Source: Sabulibacter ruber
Lineage (GTDB): Bacteria; Bacteroidota; Bacteroidia; Cytophagales; Hymenobacteraceae
Length of the DNA: 64,000 nt
NCBI RefSeq assembly: GCF_017355955.1
Contig: NZ_JAFFID010000002.1
Coordinates: forward strand, 434,001-498,000
Direction of reading: 5' to 3'
Under the pieces are notes generated by a model, which was given only the letters and a program-made list of their open reading frames with translations, had not been told where the DNA came from and made no database searches. The position numbers and the translations under genes are program-made. This document shows positions 33,957 through 43,758 of this stretch, piece by piece (positions within the stretch are counted from its first letter, which is position 1; every line of letters begins with the position of its first letter).

Positions 33957-34955
33957 ATGACAACCGTTACCCTTATTCCCGGCGACGGGATAGGTCCTGA
34001 GATCACGGAAGCCGTAAAGGCGATCTTTGCAGCCGCACAAGTGCCCATCACCTGGGAAGAAGAAAATGCCGGGCAAACCACTTTTGACAGCATTGGTGAG
34101 TTGATTCCCGCTTCATTGCTTGCCTCTCTGGAGCGCAACAGAATTGCCTTGAAAGGCCCTATCACCACCCCGGTAGGCAAAGGCTTCAAAAGCATCAATG
34201 TGCAGTTGCGCCAGAAGTACGACCTGTACTCCAACGTGCGCCCTGCCAAAACCACAGCCGGTGTTAAAACCCGTTTTGACAAGGTAGACCTGGTACTGTT
34301 CCGCGAGAACACCGAAGGGCTGTACGCCGGTCTGGAAATTTTTGATGAGCGCCTGGGCATTGCTGACTCTATCTCCCGCGTAACGGTAGAAGGTTGCCAC
34401 AAAATTGTACGTGCCGCTTTCCAATACGCAGCCAAGCACGGTCGTTCTAAGGTTACAGTGGCGCATAAAGCTAACATCTTGAAAAACGCCGGTAGATTGA
34501 TGCTGGAGGCCGCCGCCGATGTATCCAAAGAATTCCCAAGCGTGCCGTGGGAAGACAAGATCATTGACAACATGTGCATGCAGCTGGTAAGCAAGCCAGA
34601 GCAGTTTGACGTGGTAGTAACCACCAACCTGTTCGGGGATATCCTGTCTGACCTGTGCGCTGGTCTGGTAGGTGGTTTAGGCGTGGTGTCTGGCGCCAAC
34701 ATTGGCGATGATATGGCCATTTTTGAAGCCGTACACGGCTCTGCCCCAGACATTGCCGGTCAAGGTTTGGCCAACCCAACTGCGTTGTTACGCTCTGCGC
34801 TCATGATGCTGGAGCATATGAGCCTGCATGAGTACGCCAACAGAATTGAGGCGGCCTTAGAGAAAACCCTGTTGGACAAAAATTGCTGCACCAGAGACTT
34901 AGGAGGCACCGCTTCTACCTCAGAATTTGCGCAGCATATAATTTCTAATTTGTAA
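33957..34955 (+). CDS. NAD-dependent isocitrate/isopropylmalate dehydrogenase family
   Basis: From the ATG at 33957 the protein is 332 aa. It starts TLIPGDGIGPEITEA, has LVLFRENTEGLYAGLE for the substrate arginine/Glu region, and a GLVGGLGVVSGANIGDDMAIFEAVHGSAPDIAG metal and NAD motif. The NTEGLY motif resembles mitochondrial-type NAD-isocitrate dehydrogenase more than LeuB (usually ELTGGIYFG). No leu genes are nearby. Isocitrate is therefore the better guess, feeding 2-oxoglutarate. Confidence 0.88.
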   Translation: MTTVTLIPGDGIGPEITEAVKAIFAAAQVPITWEEENAGQTTFDSIGELIPASLLASLERNRIALKGPITTPVGKGFKSINVQLRQKYDLYSNVRPAKTTAGVKTRFDKVDLVLFRENTEGLYAGLEIFDERLGIADSISRVTVEGCHKIVRAAFQYAAKHGRSKVTVAHKANILKNAGRLMLEAAADVSKEFPSVPWEDKIIDNMCMQLVSKPEQFDVVVTTNLFGDILSDLCAGLVGGLGVVSGANIGDDMAIFEAVHGSAPDIAGQGLANPTALLRSALMMLEHMSLHEYANRIEAALEKTLLDKNCCTRDLGGTASTSEFAQHIISNL

Positions 34956-34986
34956 CTTGTCCTATTATTAAGAGGATAGATTATTT

Positions 34987-35532
34987 ATGAAAAAGCAATT
35001 TTTGATCGCGTTGCTTGTAGCCGGTGGCCTTTGGACCTCTGGCTGCGAGAAAAAAGCAGATACAACCCAAGAAGCTACTGCCACTGAGCAGAACGCTTCT
35101 GAAGGCAGCGCTGTAGCCGCCAATGACCCTGCCACCAATCCTAACGTGGCCGGCCAGGAGGAAGTGAATCCTAACGCTCCTAAACCGGTAATGACGTTCA
35201 AGGAAACCGAGTTTGACTTTGGAGACATCAAAGCCGACAAGAAAGTGGAGCACACCTTCACCTTCACCAACACCGGTAAGGCTCCGTTGGTGATTGAGAA
35301 CGCCTCTGCTACGTGCGGCTGTACTGTACCAGAGTGGCCACATGAGCCAATTGCCCCAGGTGAAACCGGCAAAATCAAAGTGGTTTTTGACCCAACCGGA
35401 AAATCTGGCCAGCAATCAAAGCAAATTACCATTACCGCCAACACTGATCCGCAGATCAACCAGGTAAGCATTAAAACCAATATCATTGGTGCAGTGCCTC
35501 AGGCAGGAGCAGACGGACCTGTTCGCTTATAA
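34987..35532 (+). CDS. DUF1573 lipoprotein
   Basis: The protein is 181 aa. The lipobox LWTSGC places Cys at about residue 20, followed by an Ala/Asn/Thr-rich linker. DUF1573 (about 60-165) has TFKETEFDFGDIKADKKVEHTFTFTNTGKAPLVI and ATCGCTVPEWP. It is an Ig-like fold found in secreted Bacteroidetes proteins of unknown role. It sits upstream of yajC. Confidence 0.92.
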   Translation: MKKQFLIALLVAGGLWTSGCEKKADTTQEATATEQNASEGSAVAANDPATNPNVAGQEEVNPNAPKPVMTFKETEFDFGDIKADKKVEHTFTFTNTGKAPLVIENASATCGCTVPEWPHEPIAPGETGKIKVVFDPTGKSGQQSKQITITANTDPQINQVSIKTNIIGAVPQAGADGPVRL

Positions 35533-35547
35533 TTCTCAGAACAACCT

Positions 35548-35880
35548 ATGCTAACTGTATTATTGCAAGCCACCGCACAAGGGGCAAACGTATACGCCAA
35601 TTTCCTGTTCATCGGGCTTATTATCCTGGTGTTCTATTTCTTCATGGTGCGCCCGCAGCAGAAGAAAGCCAAAGACCAGAAGAAGTTCCGGGAAGAGCTG
35701 AAGCGTGGCATGAACGTGGTAACCATTGGTGGTCTGCACGGACGCCTGCTCAGTATTGATGATGATACTGTCTGGATTGAAGTAGACAAAGGAATCAAAC
35801 TGAAGTTTGATAAAGTGGCTATAGCCATGGAGCCCACCTCCAGAGTGAATGCGGGTTCCACAGACACCTCTAATACCTAA
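35548..35880 (+). CDS. yajC: preprotein translocase subunit YajC
   Basis: The protein is 110 aa with one helix (about 15-33, FLFIGLIILVFYFFMVRPQQKKAKDQ). The RPQQKK motif and the following basic segment are the family signature. YajC associates with SecDF at the inner membrane. It starts 15 bp after the DUF1573 gene and is followed after 8 bp by the ybbR-like gene. Confidence 0.95.
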   Translation: MLTVLLQATAQGANVYANFLFIGLIILVFYFFMVRPQQKKAKDQKKFREELKRGMNVVTIGGLHGRLLSIDDDTVWIEVDKGIKLKFDKVAIAMEPTSRVNAGSTDTSNT

Positions 35881-35888
35881 AAGTTACC

Positions 35889-36869
35889 TTGCCATTAGAT
35901 AAAGCAAAGCACGCCCTCCTCTGGTTACTGAGGCCTTTTTCGCCCAAGCAGAAACAGTACTGGAGGGTGGTGTTGCTTTGCTTTTTTGCGGCAAGCACTT
36001 TCTGGCTCTTGAACGCCCTGAACAAGAGCTACACCACACAGGTAACGTACCCCATCGTTTTCAAATATAATCCCAAGGCCCTGGTGCCGGTGAAACCGCT
36101 CCCAGATGAAGTGGTGATCAGCGTAACCGGCAAAGGTTGGAAGCTGCTCCGCAAGAACCTGTTCTTCAACATAAGGCCGGCAGAGCTTACCATCAGGGGC
36201 TTACCCAACGTGAAACAGTTGCCCGGGCAGGCACTTAGGCCGGCTATCTCCAACGTATTGGATGGGCTCAGCCTCAACTTTGTGGTCACAGACTCCATCA
36301 GCTTTGATTTTGACCGGCTGGTAACCCGTAAATTCCCGTTGGCCATTGACACCACCCAGGTGAAAGTAGGGCCGGGGTTTGCGTTTGTAGGTCCGGTGAA
36401 GATTTTACCAGACTCAGTTACTTTCACTGGGCCAGAGTTGATCTTAAAGCAGTTCCCTGATCCTTTCCTGTTAAGCCTTCCGGCAGAAAACATCAGAGCA
36501 CCTTTCAAAGGAGATGTGCCGCTTACACATGACTATACCTCCTTGGTGAAAGCGGATGTAAGTGAAGCCGAAATCCAGTTTGGAGTAGTAGCCTTGGAAC
36601 GCAAGGAGGTTCCGGTACAGCCTGTTCTACAGAATTTCCCCGCTGGCTATAACCTGCGGTTGGTAACCGGGCCACTGGTTGCGCACTACTCTTACCTGCC
36701 CAGAAACCGGGATTTGGTTAATCCTGAATTGATCCAGGTGGCTTTGGATTACCAGAAGTTCAATCCGGCAGATTCTACCATTGTGCCCACGGTTTTGCAG
36801 AAAGGTCCCCACGTAAAGCAGGTAAATGTTCTGCCAGGCAGGGTACAAATCTCATTAACCCCGCAATAA
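35889..36869 (+). CDS. YbbR/CdaR-like domain membrane protein
   Basis: The protein is 326 aa and starts at TTG; no ATG lies before the first helix (about 22-43). Beyond the helix come YbbR-type beta repeats with patterns such as DEVVISVTGKGWKLL and VGPVKILPDSVTFTGPELIL. In Firmicutes CdaR regulates diadenylate cyclase CdaA; in this phylum the yajC-ybbR-coaE order is common and the role unproven. CdaA is not in this window. Confidence 0.82.
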   Translation: MPLDKAKHALLWLLRPFSPKQKQYWRVVLLCFFAASTFWLLNALNKSYTTQVTYPIVFKYNPKALVPVKPLPDEVVISVTGKGWKLLRKNLFFNIRPAELTIRGLPNVKQLPGQALRPAISNVLDGLSLNFVVTDSISFDFDRLVTRKFPLAIDTTQVKVGPGFAFVGPVKILPDSVTFTGPELILKQFPDPFLLSLPAENIRAPFKGDVPLTHDYTSLVKADVSEAEIQFGVVALERKEVPVQPVLQNFPAGYNLRLVTGPLVAHYSYLPRNRDLVNPELIQVALDYQKFNPADSTIVPTVLQKGPHVKQVNVLPGRVQISLTPQ

Positions 36870-36874
36870 ACGTT

Positions 36875-37486
36875 ATGCTCAAGATTGGCATTACCGGAGG
36901 CATTGGTTCTGGGAAGAGCATTGTCTGTAAGTGCTTCCAGTTGCTGGGAGTGCCCGTGTATGACTCAGATACCCGCGCCAAATGGGTGATGAACTTTGAT
37001 CCAGAGTTGCGGGAACAATTGATCTCTACCTTCGGGCCGGAGACGTACGATGCCCAGCAGCAGCTGAACCGCACCTATCTAAGCCAGAGAGTATTCCACG
37101 ATGCCGAACAATTAGCTAAACTGAACGGGTTGGTGCACCCGCAGGTGCGCAAGGATTTTTACCGATGGCTGGACGTAAATATCCAGGCGCCTTATGTGCT
37201 GAAAGAAGCCGCGCTGATGTTTGAGTCCAACGCTTATACCCAGGTAGACCATGTACTCACCGTCTCGGCACCCATAGAGGTGCGCCGGGCCCGTACTCTC
37301 CTGCGCGATCCGCACCGCAACGCCGCCCAGGTAGACGCCATCATGGACAAACAACTCTCAGAAGAAGAACGCATCCGCCGCGCGCAGTTTGTCTTGTATA
37401 ACGATGATGCACAATTAGTGCTTCCGCAGGTGGTGCAACTGCATCAAAGATTTCTGGCGTTGGCAGTTGATAAAAGCATTCTATAA
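36875..37486 (+). CDS. coaE: dephospho-CoA kinase
   Basis: The protein is 203 aa. The P-loop is GITGGIGSGKS, followed by VPVYDSDTRAKW and HPQVRKDFYRW. The enzyme phosphorylates dephospho-CoA in the last step of coenzyme A synthesis. It starts 5 bp after the ybbR-like gene and ends the housekeeping run. Confidence 0.94.
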   Translation: MLKIGITGGIGSGKSIVCKCFQLLGVPVYDSDTRAKWVMNFDPELREQLISTFGPETYDAQQQLNRTYLSQRVFHDAEQLAKLNGLVHPQVRKDFYRWLDVNIQAPYVLKEAALMFESNAYTQVDHVLTVSAPIEVRRARTLLRDPHRNAAQVDAIMDKQLSEEERIRRAQFVLYNDDAQLVLPQVVQLHQRFLALAVDKSIL

Positions 37487-37538
37487 TCTCTCAACCAACA
37501 AATCCCAATACGCTAGTGTGTTTCAGCTGTAGGAACAC

Positions 37539-37576
37539 TGTTTTAGAAGCGTTTTCTTTAAAGCAGGCTTAAAACA
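37539..37576. repeat. dispersed palindrome family copy (after coaE)
   Basis: TGTTTTAGAAGC pairs imperfectly with GCTTAAAACA around GTTTTCTTTAAAGCAG. Confidence 0.5.
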
Positions 37577-37590
37577 CAATCTTTCTAGGA

Positions 37591-37793
37591 GGAAATGCGT
37601 GCCATAGACAAGGCAGTGCCTTGTCTCTACGAGACTCTACAACCAACACCAATATTGCTTACTTTCCCCGATTCCAGTCTTTCAGGCGAGCGCCTTAGCA
37701 GGTTCCGGTGCCGTGAGGCATTGCGACCGTCAGGGAGCAAAGGAAGCTGGTACAGCGCGAGCGCGGAAGACGGGGCCCCGCGGCCGTGAGCGC
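37591..37793 (+). repeat. about 200-bp dispersed repeat, copy 1
   Basis: The element runs from GGAAATGCGTGC through GACAAGGCAGTGCCTTGTC and GATTCCAGTCTTTC to GCGGCCGTGAGCGC. A second copy lies in opposite orientation at 60861-61069. Long blocks are identical, for example GGAACCTGC/GCAGGTTCC and the block around CGGAAGACGGGGCCCCGCGG. It has no convincing ORF. Confidence 0.85.
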
Positions 37794-37878
37794 TTATCAA
37801 TAACTATGCAACAACACAGCCTATAAGTCAATAGACAAACATAACCTCCGCCAGCAACAGCGAACAACTTCACATCGC

Positions 37879-39045
37879 TTACTTGATAATCGGGTAGCGG
37901 GTGAAGGGTTTGGTAGGATCAAAAATCTTACGGTAGGTGATGTGCGTCTTGTAGATGACAGCGCCTAAGCCACGGGTCACCATCATCATCTTAGGGTTAA
38001 AATCACCCACCCAGTTCATTTCTATTTCCCGAGCCCCATACTCGTTCACCGGGCCTTGCGAGTGGGTAATCAGGTAAGAATCCACTCCTTTTGACTGAAA
38101 CTCCGGCACTATGCCAAAAATCACCCCGAAGACCTTCTTGTCATCGCGTTTATTGTAGCGCCACCGGTGGTACAGGAATTTCAGTTTCGCCAGCAGGTCA
38201 AACTTGCCGTTCAGGTGCTTGAAGATCTGGTTCAGTTCCGGGAGCATGATGAAGAAACCAACCGCCTTGCCTTCAAAGTAAACGAAATTGATAAGCTGCT
38301 CTACCATGACGGGTTTCATGGCTTTCATCATCTTCAGGGCTTTTTCATAGGTCATCTCGTTGATGCCAGAATGCCCCGCCCAGGCCTTGTTGTACACGTC
38401 AAGGAAGTCTTGCGCTAGTTTCTCCAGGTTGTCTCTGGAAGGGTGCCCAAAACTGTACCCGGGCGTTTCATCCAGAATTTTGGAGCGCTGTAAGATCTTA
38501 TCGCTTAGCTTGGGTCGGGTTTGCATATGGTAAGTATACTGTTTGAAGTATACCTGAAACCCGTAGCCCTCAAACAATTGCTGGTAGTAGGGCGGATGGT
38601 AGAACATGCCATAGTTAGGCTCAGTGAACCCATGCACCAACAAACCCCACCAACGGTCCCGCTCCCCAAAGTTGATGGGGCCATCCATGGCTTCCATGCC
38701 CTGTGCGGCTAACCAGTCTTTGCAGGCATCAAATAAAAGATTGGCGGCAGCCTGGTCATTGATGCACTCAAAGAAGCCCATGCCCCCGGTCACGTACTCA
38801 GAAGCGTTTTTGGTTTTGCCGTTGACAAAAGCAGCCACCCGACCGATAAATCGGCCTTGCTTGTCTTGAAGCACCCATCTGGTGGCAGTGCCATTCCTGA
38901 AATTTGGATTTTGCTTTGGATCAAAAACCGCCTCAATGTCTTTGTCCAGCGGACGAATCCAATTGGGATGGTCTTTGTAAATGGAAGCAGGAAGGTCTAA
39001 GAAGGCTTTGGTGGTGGAAGCGTTATTGACTTCAAGTAATTGCAT
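37879..39045 (-). CDS. conserved GNAT-like protein, unknown function
   Basis: From the ATG at 39045 the protein is 388 aa; a TTG 24 bp upstream is less likely. It starts MQLLEVNN and has two halves that resemble acyltransferase folds. Features include RWVLQDKQGRFIGRVAAFVNGK near 60-80, INFGERDRWWGLLVHGFTEPNYGMFYHPPYY near 145-175, and FGVIFGIVPEFQSKGVDSYLITH near 315-335, where the last looks like a GNAT beta4-alpha3 region. It has no signal peptide. No substrate is known. It stands alone on the minus strand. Confidence 0.75.
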   Translation of the reverse strand: MQLLEVNNASTTKAFLDLPASIYKDHPNWIRPLDKDIEAVFDPKQNPNFRNGTATRWVLQDKQGRFIGRVAAFVNGKTKNASEYVTGGMGFFECINDQAAANLLFDACKDWLAAQGMEAMDGPINFGERDRWWGLLVHGFTEPNYGMFYHPPYYQQLFEGYGFQVYFKQYTYHMQTRPKLSDKILQRSKILDETPGYSFGHPSRDNLEKLAQDFLDVYNKAWAGHSGINEMTYEKALKMMKAMKPVMVEQLINFVYFEGKAVGFFIMLPELNQIFKHLNGKFDLLAKLKFLYHRWRYNKRDDKKVFGVIFGIVPEFQSKGVDSYLITHSQGPVNEYGAREIEMNWVGDFNPKMMMVTRGLGAVIYKTHITYRKIFDPTKPFTRYPIIK

Positions 39046-39122
39046 ATCCAGAGGAGCTAAGAAAAGCAAAAATATGCAATTACGCCGAAGCGCCCTAAGA
39101 ATGTCGTTTTCTCTTTGGGTGT

Positions 39123-39326
39123 TTACGCAGCCCTGCCAAGCCGATGGTTTTGGCTTTCAATGTGCATGGCTTCGTTGAAACGATATTCCTTATGGTCATA
39201 GGGGCTGACAAAAGCCTCTTCCATGACTAACCAGGAGATATCAAAGCCTAAAAAGAATACAGGCCTGAAGGCTAGGTGCCAGCCCTGGGCCAGCAATATC
39301 TGAGTGTCTTCTTCCATCTTAATCAT
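39123..39326 (-). CDS. possible small hypothetical protein
   Basis: This 67-aa ORF has an ATG start. It lacks repeats, helices or a known motif (MIKMEEDTQILLAQGW start; charged, His-rich end). No larger gene overlaps it. It lies 77 bp upstream of the GNAT-like gene on the same strand, so a small coupled gene is possible. It may be chance. Confidence 0.4.
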   Translation of the reverse strand: MIKMEEDTQILLAQGWHLAFRPVFFLGFDISWLVMEEAFVSPYDHKEYRFNEAMHIESQNHRLGRAA

Positions 39327-39735
39327 ATGTGCTTATTTCTGGCAGGTAGGGTATGGGTCGTTCATCAGGCAAGGTTAAAGTGCAATTGTTATTTTGTAAA
39401 ACGGGAAATCTATGGGCAGGTTTAAATTTTCTGAAGAAAGTTGCTGACTGATAGTTGTTTGTAGAATTTGAAGAGCCTTGGGTGCGCTGTAGAAATCAAT
39501 AGGTATGCCAGTAAAGGAAGACTATCCAGGTTAAAACAATTCTGCAACTCTTTACAGGGCTTTTGCTTTGGCAGATTACCAGAGAAGAGTGGCGGTGAAA
39601 GTAAGACCCATTTTAATGGTAGCTGCTCCCGTTTGGACTAATCCGTTTGCTTCCCGGCCTGGTAACATTCGTTGAATCCTGCCAGTTTTCATAATTTGCA
39701 GTAGAATTACCTTCACCCCCTTGGGATTACTATAA
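39327..39735. other. gene-free stretch upstream of the hybrid kinase operon
   Basis: This 409-bp region has no supportable ORF, RNA gene or strong hairpin. The operon promoter should be here, but I see no full TAnnTTTG match with a proper -33 element. Confidence 0.5.
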
Positions 39736-42700
39736 ATGAACTTACTCAAGAATCTAAAAATAAGGGATAAACTCTCCATTGTCTTAACCCTGCTCCTGGT
39801 GCCGCTGCTGTACCTGGTTTTCTCTACCATAAAAGTGGAAGTTGAAGCAAACCAAAGGTTAAAACAGGAAGCGGTGCAGTTAGAAGAATCAGAAAGGATC
39901 TCTGGCTTCGTACACGCATTCCAGAAAGAGCGGGGTCGTATTCTGGCTGCGGTTGATGGTAACGCTAGATTCCTGGCTGAGGCACGGGCGGAAAGAAGCA
40001 AGACAGATGCCGCCGAAAGAGACCTGAAGGAGTTTCTGGAAACATCTGGCCGTGTGTTGCCCGAGGTTGCGCTCCTCAATGACTTGAAAGAATACCGGAA
40101 CAACCTTGACCAGAACAGGCTGGACGTAATGGCCTTCAGACGGTACTCCACCAATTTGCTCTTCAGTTTCCTGGACAGAATAGACGCCAATGCCACGGGG
40201 CTGGGGAATGTGGAGATCAGCCGGCAGTTAGCCAGTTTCAGAAATCTGGCTGAGGCCAAAGTCCAGCTGGGCAGAATCAGAAGCTTGCTCATGAAGGTAA
40301 TCCCCGAAAAGCGCTTCTCCTACGAAGACTACGCCCAGATCAAGATTCAGATAGAGGCCTATGACCGTTCACTGACGGCTTTCTACAGATACGCCAGACC
40401 TGCCTCCAGCGCAAGGGTACAGCAGCTTACTTCATCAGCGCAGTACAGAACCGTAGACACCATTTTGCAGGACATCACCGCCAACCCTGCGTTGGACTTA
40501 ACCACTTTCCAGCCAGATGCAATCTTTGATGTCTTTACCCAAAGCATTGAAGAATACCGGAAAACCGAAGAATTTCTAATCAGTAAGATCAGAGAACAGG
40601 TCAAAAAGGAGATTAGCGCGAAACAGCAGTACCTTACGTTTCTGACCATCATCATGGTCCTGATTCTGGGATTGGCCGCGTTCCTGTCGTTCTACATCTT
40701 CAACCTTATTTCATCTTCGCTTTCTACCTTAAAAACCGCCGCAGATCGCATTAAACTGGGCGCCACCGATGTAGTCATTGACATTGACAGCAAAGATGAG
40801 ATTGGCAGCGTGGCCAGTTCCTTCAGGGAAGTGGTGGAGAAAAACATTGCGCTGTCTAGGGTGGCCAAAGCCATTGGGCAGGGCCAGTACGAGGTGGAAG
40901 TAGCTGTGCAAAGCGACGAAGACGTACTGAGCCACGCCATCAAAGACATGAAGGACAACCTGCAGACCTTCACCACCGAGAACGCCAACCGCAACTGGGT
41001 GCTCACGGGCGTTTCTGAGCTGAATAATCTGGTAAGCGGTGAAACCACCATGGAGGGCGTCGCCGAGAAAGCCATTGCTTTCCTCTGCGACTATACCAAA
41101 TCTGAGGCTGGTATTCTGTACCTGCACAACGACAGCGGCCAACTGGAGCCCGCCGCCGCGCACGGGGTAGCCTACAGCAAAGAGCAGCTGCCCGCCTTCG
41201 GGATTGGGACCGGGAAGGTAGGCCAAGCCGTGCAGGAGCGGAAGGTGAAACTGCTGGAAGGCGTAGCCGAGGAGTACCTGAAAATAAAGACCGGTTTGTC
41301 TGAAGTGGAGCCCGCCAATATTATCATTGTGCCGCTTTACTTCTCGTCCAGCGTGGTGGGTGCCTTGGAGCTGTGTTCTCGTCAACCGTATGGAGAGTTG
41401 CAGCAGAAGCTGTTTGACACGGTTGCGGAACGGATTTCGGTGATCATTCATACTCTGAAGGCGCACTTACAGACGCAGGAACTGCTGTATGAGACCCAGA
41501 ACCAGGCCGAGGAACTGGAAACTCAGCAGGAAGAACTACGCCACCTCAACGCCGAACTGAAAGCCTCAGAAGAGGAACTGCGCGTAAACCAGGAAGAACT
41601 GCAGGAGAAAAATGCCGAGCTGGAAGAAAAAGCCCAGTTGCTGGAAGAACAGTACGAGGCGCTCCAGTCCAAAAACACGGCCCTGGAAGATGCCCGCCAG
41701 GCCATTGAGCTGAAGATAAAGCAGGTGGAAACGGTCAGTAAGTACAAGAGCGACTTCCTGGCTAACATGTCGCATGAGTTACGCACGCCGCTCAACAGCA
41801 TTCTGATTCTTTCCCGTCTACTGGCCGATAACGTAGAGAACACGCTCTCCACCAAGCAGATTGACCACGCCCAGATCATCCACAAATCCGGCTCAGACTT
41901 GCTCAAATTGATCAACGAGATTCTGGATCTCTCCAAGATTGAATCGGGTATGATTAAGCTGGAAACCGAGGAAATCAAGCTCAAGGACATTTCGCTGGCG
42001 CCTATGTTCAAGGAAGTAGCCGCTAAAAAGCAAATCACCTACCGGGAGAACATTAGGCCGGGCAATGTGGAAGCCATTGTCACAGACCGCTTTAGGCTGG
42101 AGCAGATCCTAAAGAACTTCATTGGGAATGCCATCAAGTTCACCGGCGAAGGGGGCGAGGTGGAGCTTTCCATTTATCCGTTGAGCAACCGGCCAAAGTT
42201 CCGGTCTGAGCAGCTGAGCGAGCAGCCAGAGATCATTGCTTTTGCGGTGCGCGATACGGGTATCGGTATTCCCAAAGACAAGCAGGAAATGGTGTTTGAG
42301 GCGTTCCAACAGGCAGACACGTCCACTACGCGCAAGTACGGCGGAACGGGCCTGGGCCTCACCATCAGCAAAGAACTGGCTTCTCTGCTGGGCGGGGAAC
42401 TGAGGTTGGAAAGCGAGCCGGGCCAGGGCAGTACTTTCACCTTGTACCTGCCGGCTACCCCGGTTACGGTTGCCCAAAGGCAACAACCGCAGCCTGTTAA
42501 AGAACCCGTTTCGGCCCCGGTTTTGCCAAACAAGGCCGAAAACGCACATCAGGTGCTGGACCGCATAGAGCAGAAAGACAAGAAAGACATCTCGGTGCTG
42601 ATTGTGGAAGACGACAAAGGCTTCAGCGATATCTTAGCTGATTTTGCAAGAGCCAAAAAGTTTGTGGTACATCAAGCATTCACCGGACAGGAGGGGCTGC

Positions 42701-43758
42701 GTCTGGCCCGTCTGGAGAAACCCGATGCCATGCTGCTGGACGTGCATCTGCCGGATATCACCGGGTGGGAAGTGCTCAGGAAAGTGCGGGAAGACCGCGA
42801 CCTGCGCCACCTCAATGTGCACGTGATGTCGGCGTATGACAAGGAGGTGATCAATGAGCACGGGCACAAAGAAGAATACCTGCCTAAACCCGTAACCCTG
42901 GAGATGCTCAACAAGGCTTTCTCATCTATCTCAGAAATGTCGGGCACGGCGCTGGAGAATATTCTCATTGTGGAAGACAACGAGATTGAGAACAAGGCGG
43001 TGGCCGAGCTGCTGCTGGCGCACGGGCTGAAATCTACCTCGGCGTTTTCCGCCGAAGAAGCCGAACAGATCCTGGCCAAGCAGAAAGTAGACTGCATCAT
43101 CCTGGATTTGAACCTGCCCGGCATGAAAGGCTACGAGTGGATGAAGAAGCTCAAGTCGCAGACCGCCCTCACCGATATTCCTATCATCATCTACTCGGGC
43201 AAAGACCTGAGCGAGGAAGAGGAAACCGACCTGAAGGAGTTCGCCAATACCATCATCATCAAAAACGAGTATTCTTATTTGCGGCTGCTGGATGAGGTGC
43301 AGTTGTTCCTGCACAAGGTGAACCAGAAGCTTCCATCGGGCAGCGAGTTCAAGATGAAGTTGCATGTGCCCAAAGAAGTGCTGCAAGACAAGAAAGTGCT
43401 GGTGGTGGATGACGATGTGCGCAACATCTACTCGCTCAGTAGCTTACTGGAGCAGCACGGCATGGAGGTAGTGACGGCGTACAACGGCAAGGAGGCCATC
43501 CAGAAACTGGACACCGAGAAAGGCATTGACATGGTCATTATGGATGTGATGATGCCCGAGATGGACGGCATTGAAGCCACAAAACGAATTAGAGAGAATC
43601 CTCGTTTGAAGCAATTGCCAATTATTACGCTCACCGCAAAGGCCATGAAAGAAGACAAGGAGAAGTGCATTGCCGCCGGGGCATCAGACTACATTGCCAA
43701 ACCCGTAGACACCGACAAATTATTGACTTTAATGCGGGTGTGGCTGTATGAAGCTTGA
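39736..43758 (+). CDS. NIT-HAMP-GAF hybrid histidine kinase with three receivers
   Basis: The protein is 1340 aa. A helix (about 13-33) is followed by a large periplasmic helical sensor (about 35-295) with FVHAFQKERGRI, the LQxERG-type pattern of NIT (nitrate/nitrite-sensing) domains. Then come a second helix (about 297-325), HAMP, a GAF domain (about 420-580), a long EEL-type coiled coil (about 590-665), HisKA with His680 in ANMSHELRTPL, and HATPase_c. Three receivers have phospho-acceptors near Asp1002, Asp1124 and Asp1270. It is the first gene of a four-gene operon and shares 11 bp with cheR. Confidence 0.92.
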   Translation: MNLLKNLKIRDKLSIVLTLLLVPLLYLVFSTIKVEVEANQRLKQEAVQLEESERISGFVHAFQKERGRILAAVDGNARFLAEARAERSKTDAAERDLKEFLETSGRVLPEVALLNDLKEYRNNLDQNRLDVMAFRRYSTNLLFSFLDRIDANATGLGNVEISRQLASFRNLAEAKVQLGRIRSLLMKVIPEKRFSYEDYAQIKIQIEAYDRSLTAFYRYARPASSARVQQLTSSAQYRTVDTILQDITANPALDLTTFQPDAIFDVFTQSIEEYRKTEEFLISKIREQVKKEISAKQQYLTFLTIIMVLILGLAAFLSFYIFNLISSSLSTLKTAADRIKLGATDVVIDIDSKDEIGSVASSFREVVEKNIALSRVAKAIGQGQYEVEVAVQSDEDVLSHAIKDMKDNLQTFTTENANRNWVLTGVSELNNLVSGETTMEGVAEKAIAFLCDYTKSEAGILYLHNDSGQLEPAAAHGVAYSKEQLPAFGIGTGKVGQAVQERKVKLLEGVAEEYLKIKTGLSEVEPANIIIVPLYFSSSVVGALELCSRQPYGELQQKLFDTVAERISVIIHTLKAHLQTQELLYETQNQAEELETQQEELRHLNAELKASEEELRVNQEELQEKNAELEEKAQLLEEQYEALQSKNTALEDARQAIELKIKQVETVSKYKSDFLANMSHELRTPLNSILILSRLLADNVENTLSTKQIDHAQIIHKSGSDLLKLINEILDLSKIESGMIKLETEEIKLKDISLAPMFKEVAAKKQITYRENIRPGNVEAIVTDRFRLEQILKNFIGNAIKFTGEGGEVELSIYPLSNRPKFRSEQLSEQPEIIAFAVRDTGIGIPKDKQEMVFEAFQQADTSTTRKYGGTGLGLTISKELASLLGGELRLESEPGQGSTFTLYLPATPVTVAQRQQPQPVKEPVSAPVLPNKAENAHQVLDRIEQKDKKDISVLIVEDDKGFSDILADFARAKKFVVHQAFTGQEGLRLARLEKPDAMLLDVHLPDITGWEVLRKVREDRDLRHLNVHVMSAYDKEVINEHGHKEEYLPKPVTLEMLNKAFSSISEMSGTALENILIVEDNEIENKAVAELLLAHGLKSTSAFSAEEAEQILAKQKVDCIILDLNLPGMKGYEWMKKLKSQTALTDIPIIIYSGKDLSEEEETDLKEFANTIIIKNEYSYLRLLDEVQLFLHKVNQKLPSGSEFKMKLHVPKEVLQDKKVLVVDDDVRNIYSLSSLLEQHGMEVVTAYNGKEAIQKLDTEKGIDMVIMDVMMPEMDGIEATKRIRENPRLKQLPIITLTAKAMKEDKEKCIAAGASDYIAKPVDTDKLLTLMRVWLYEA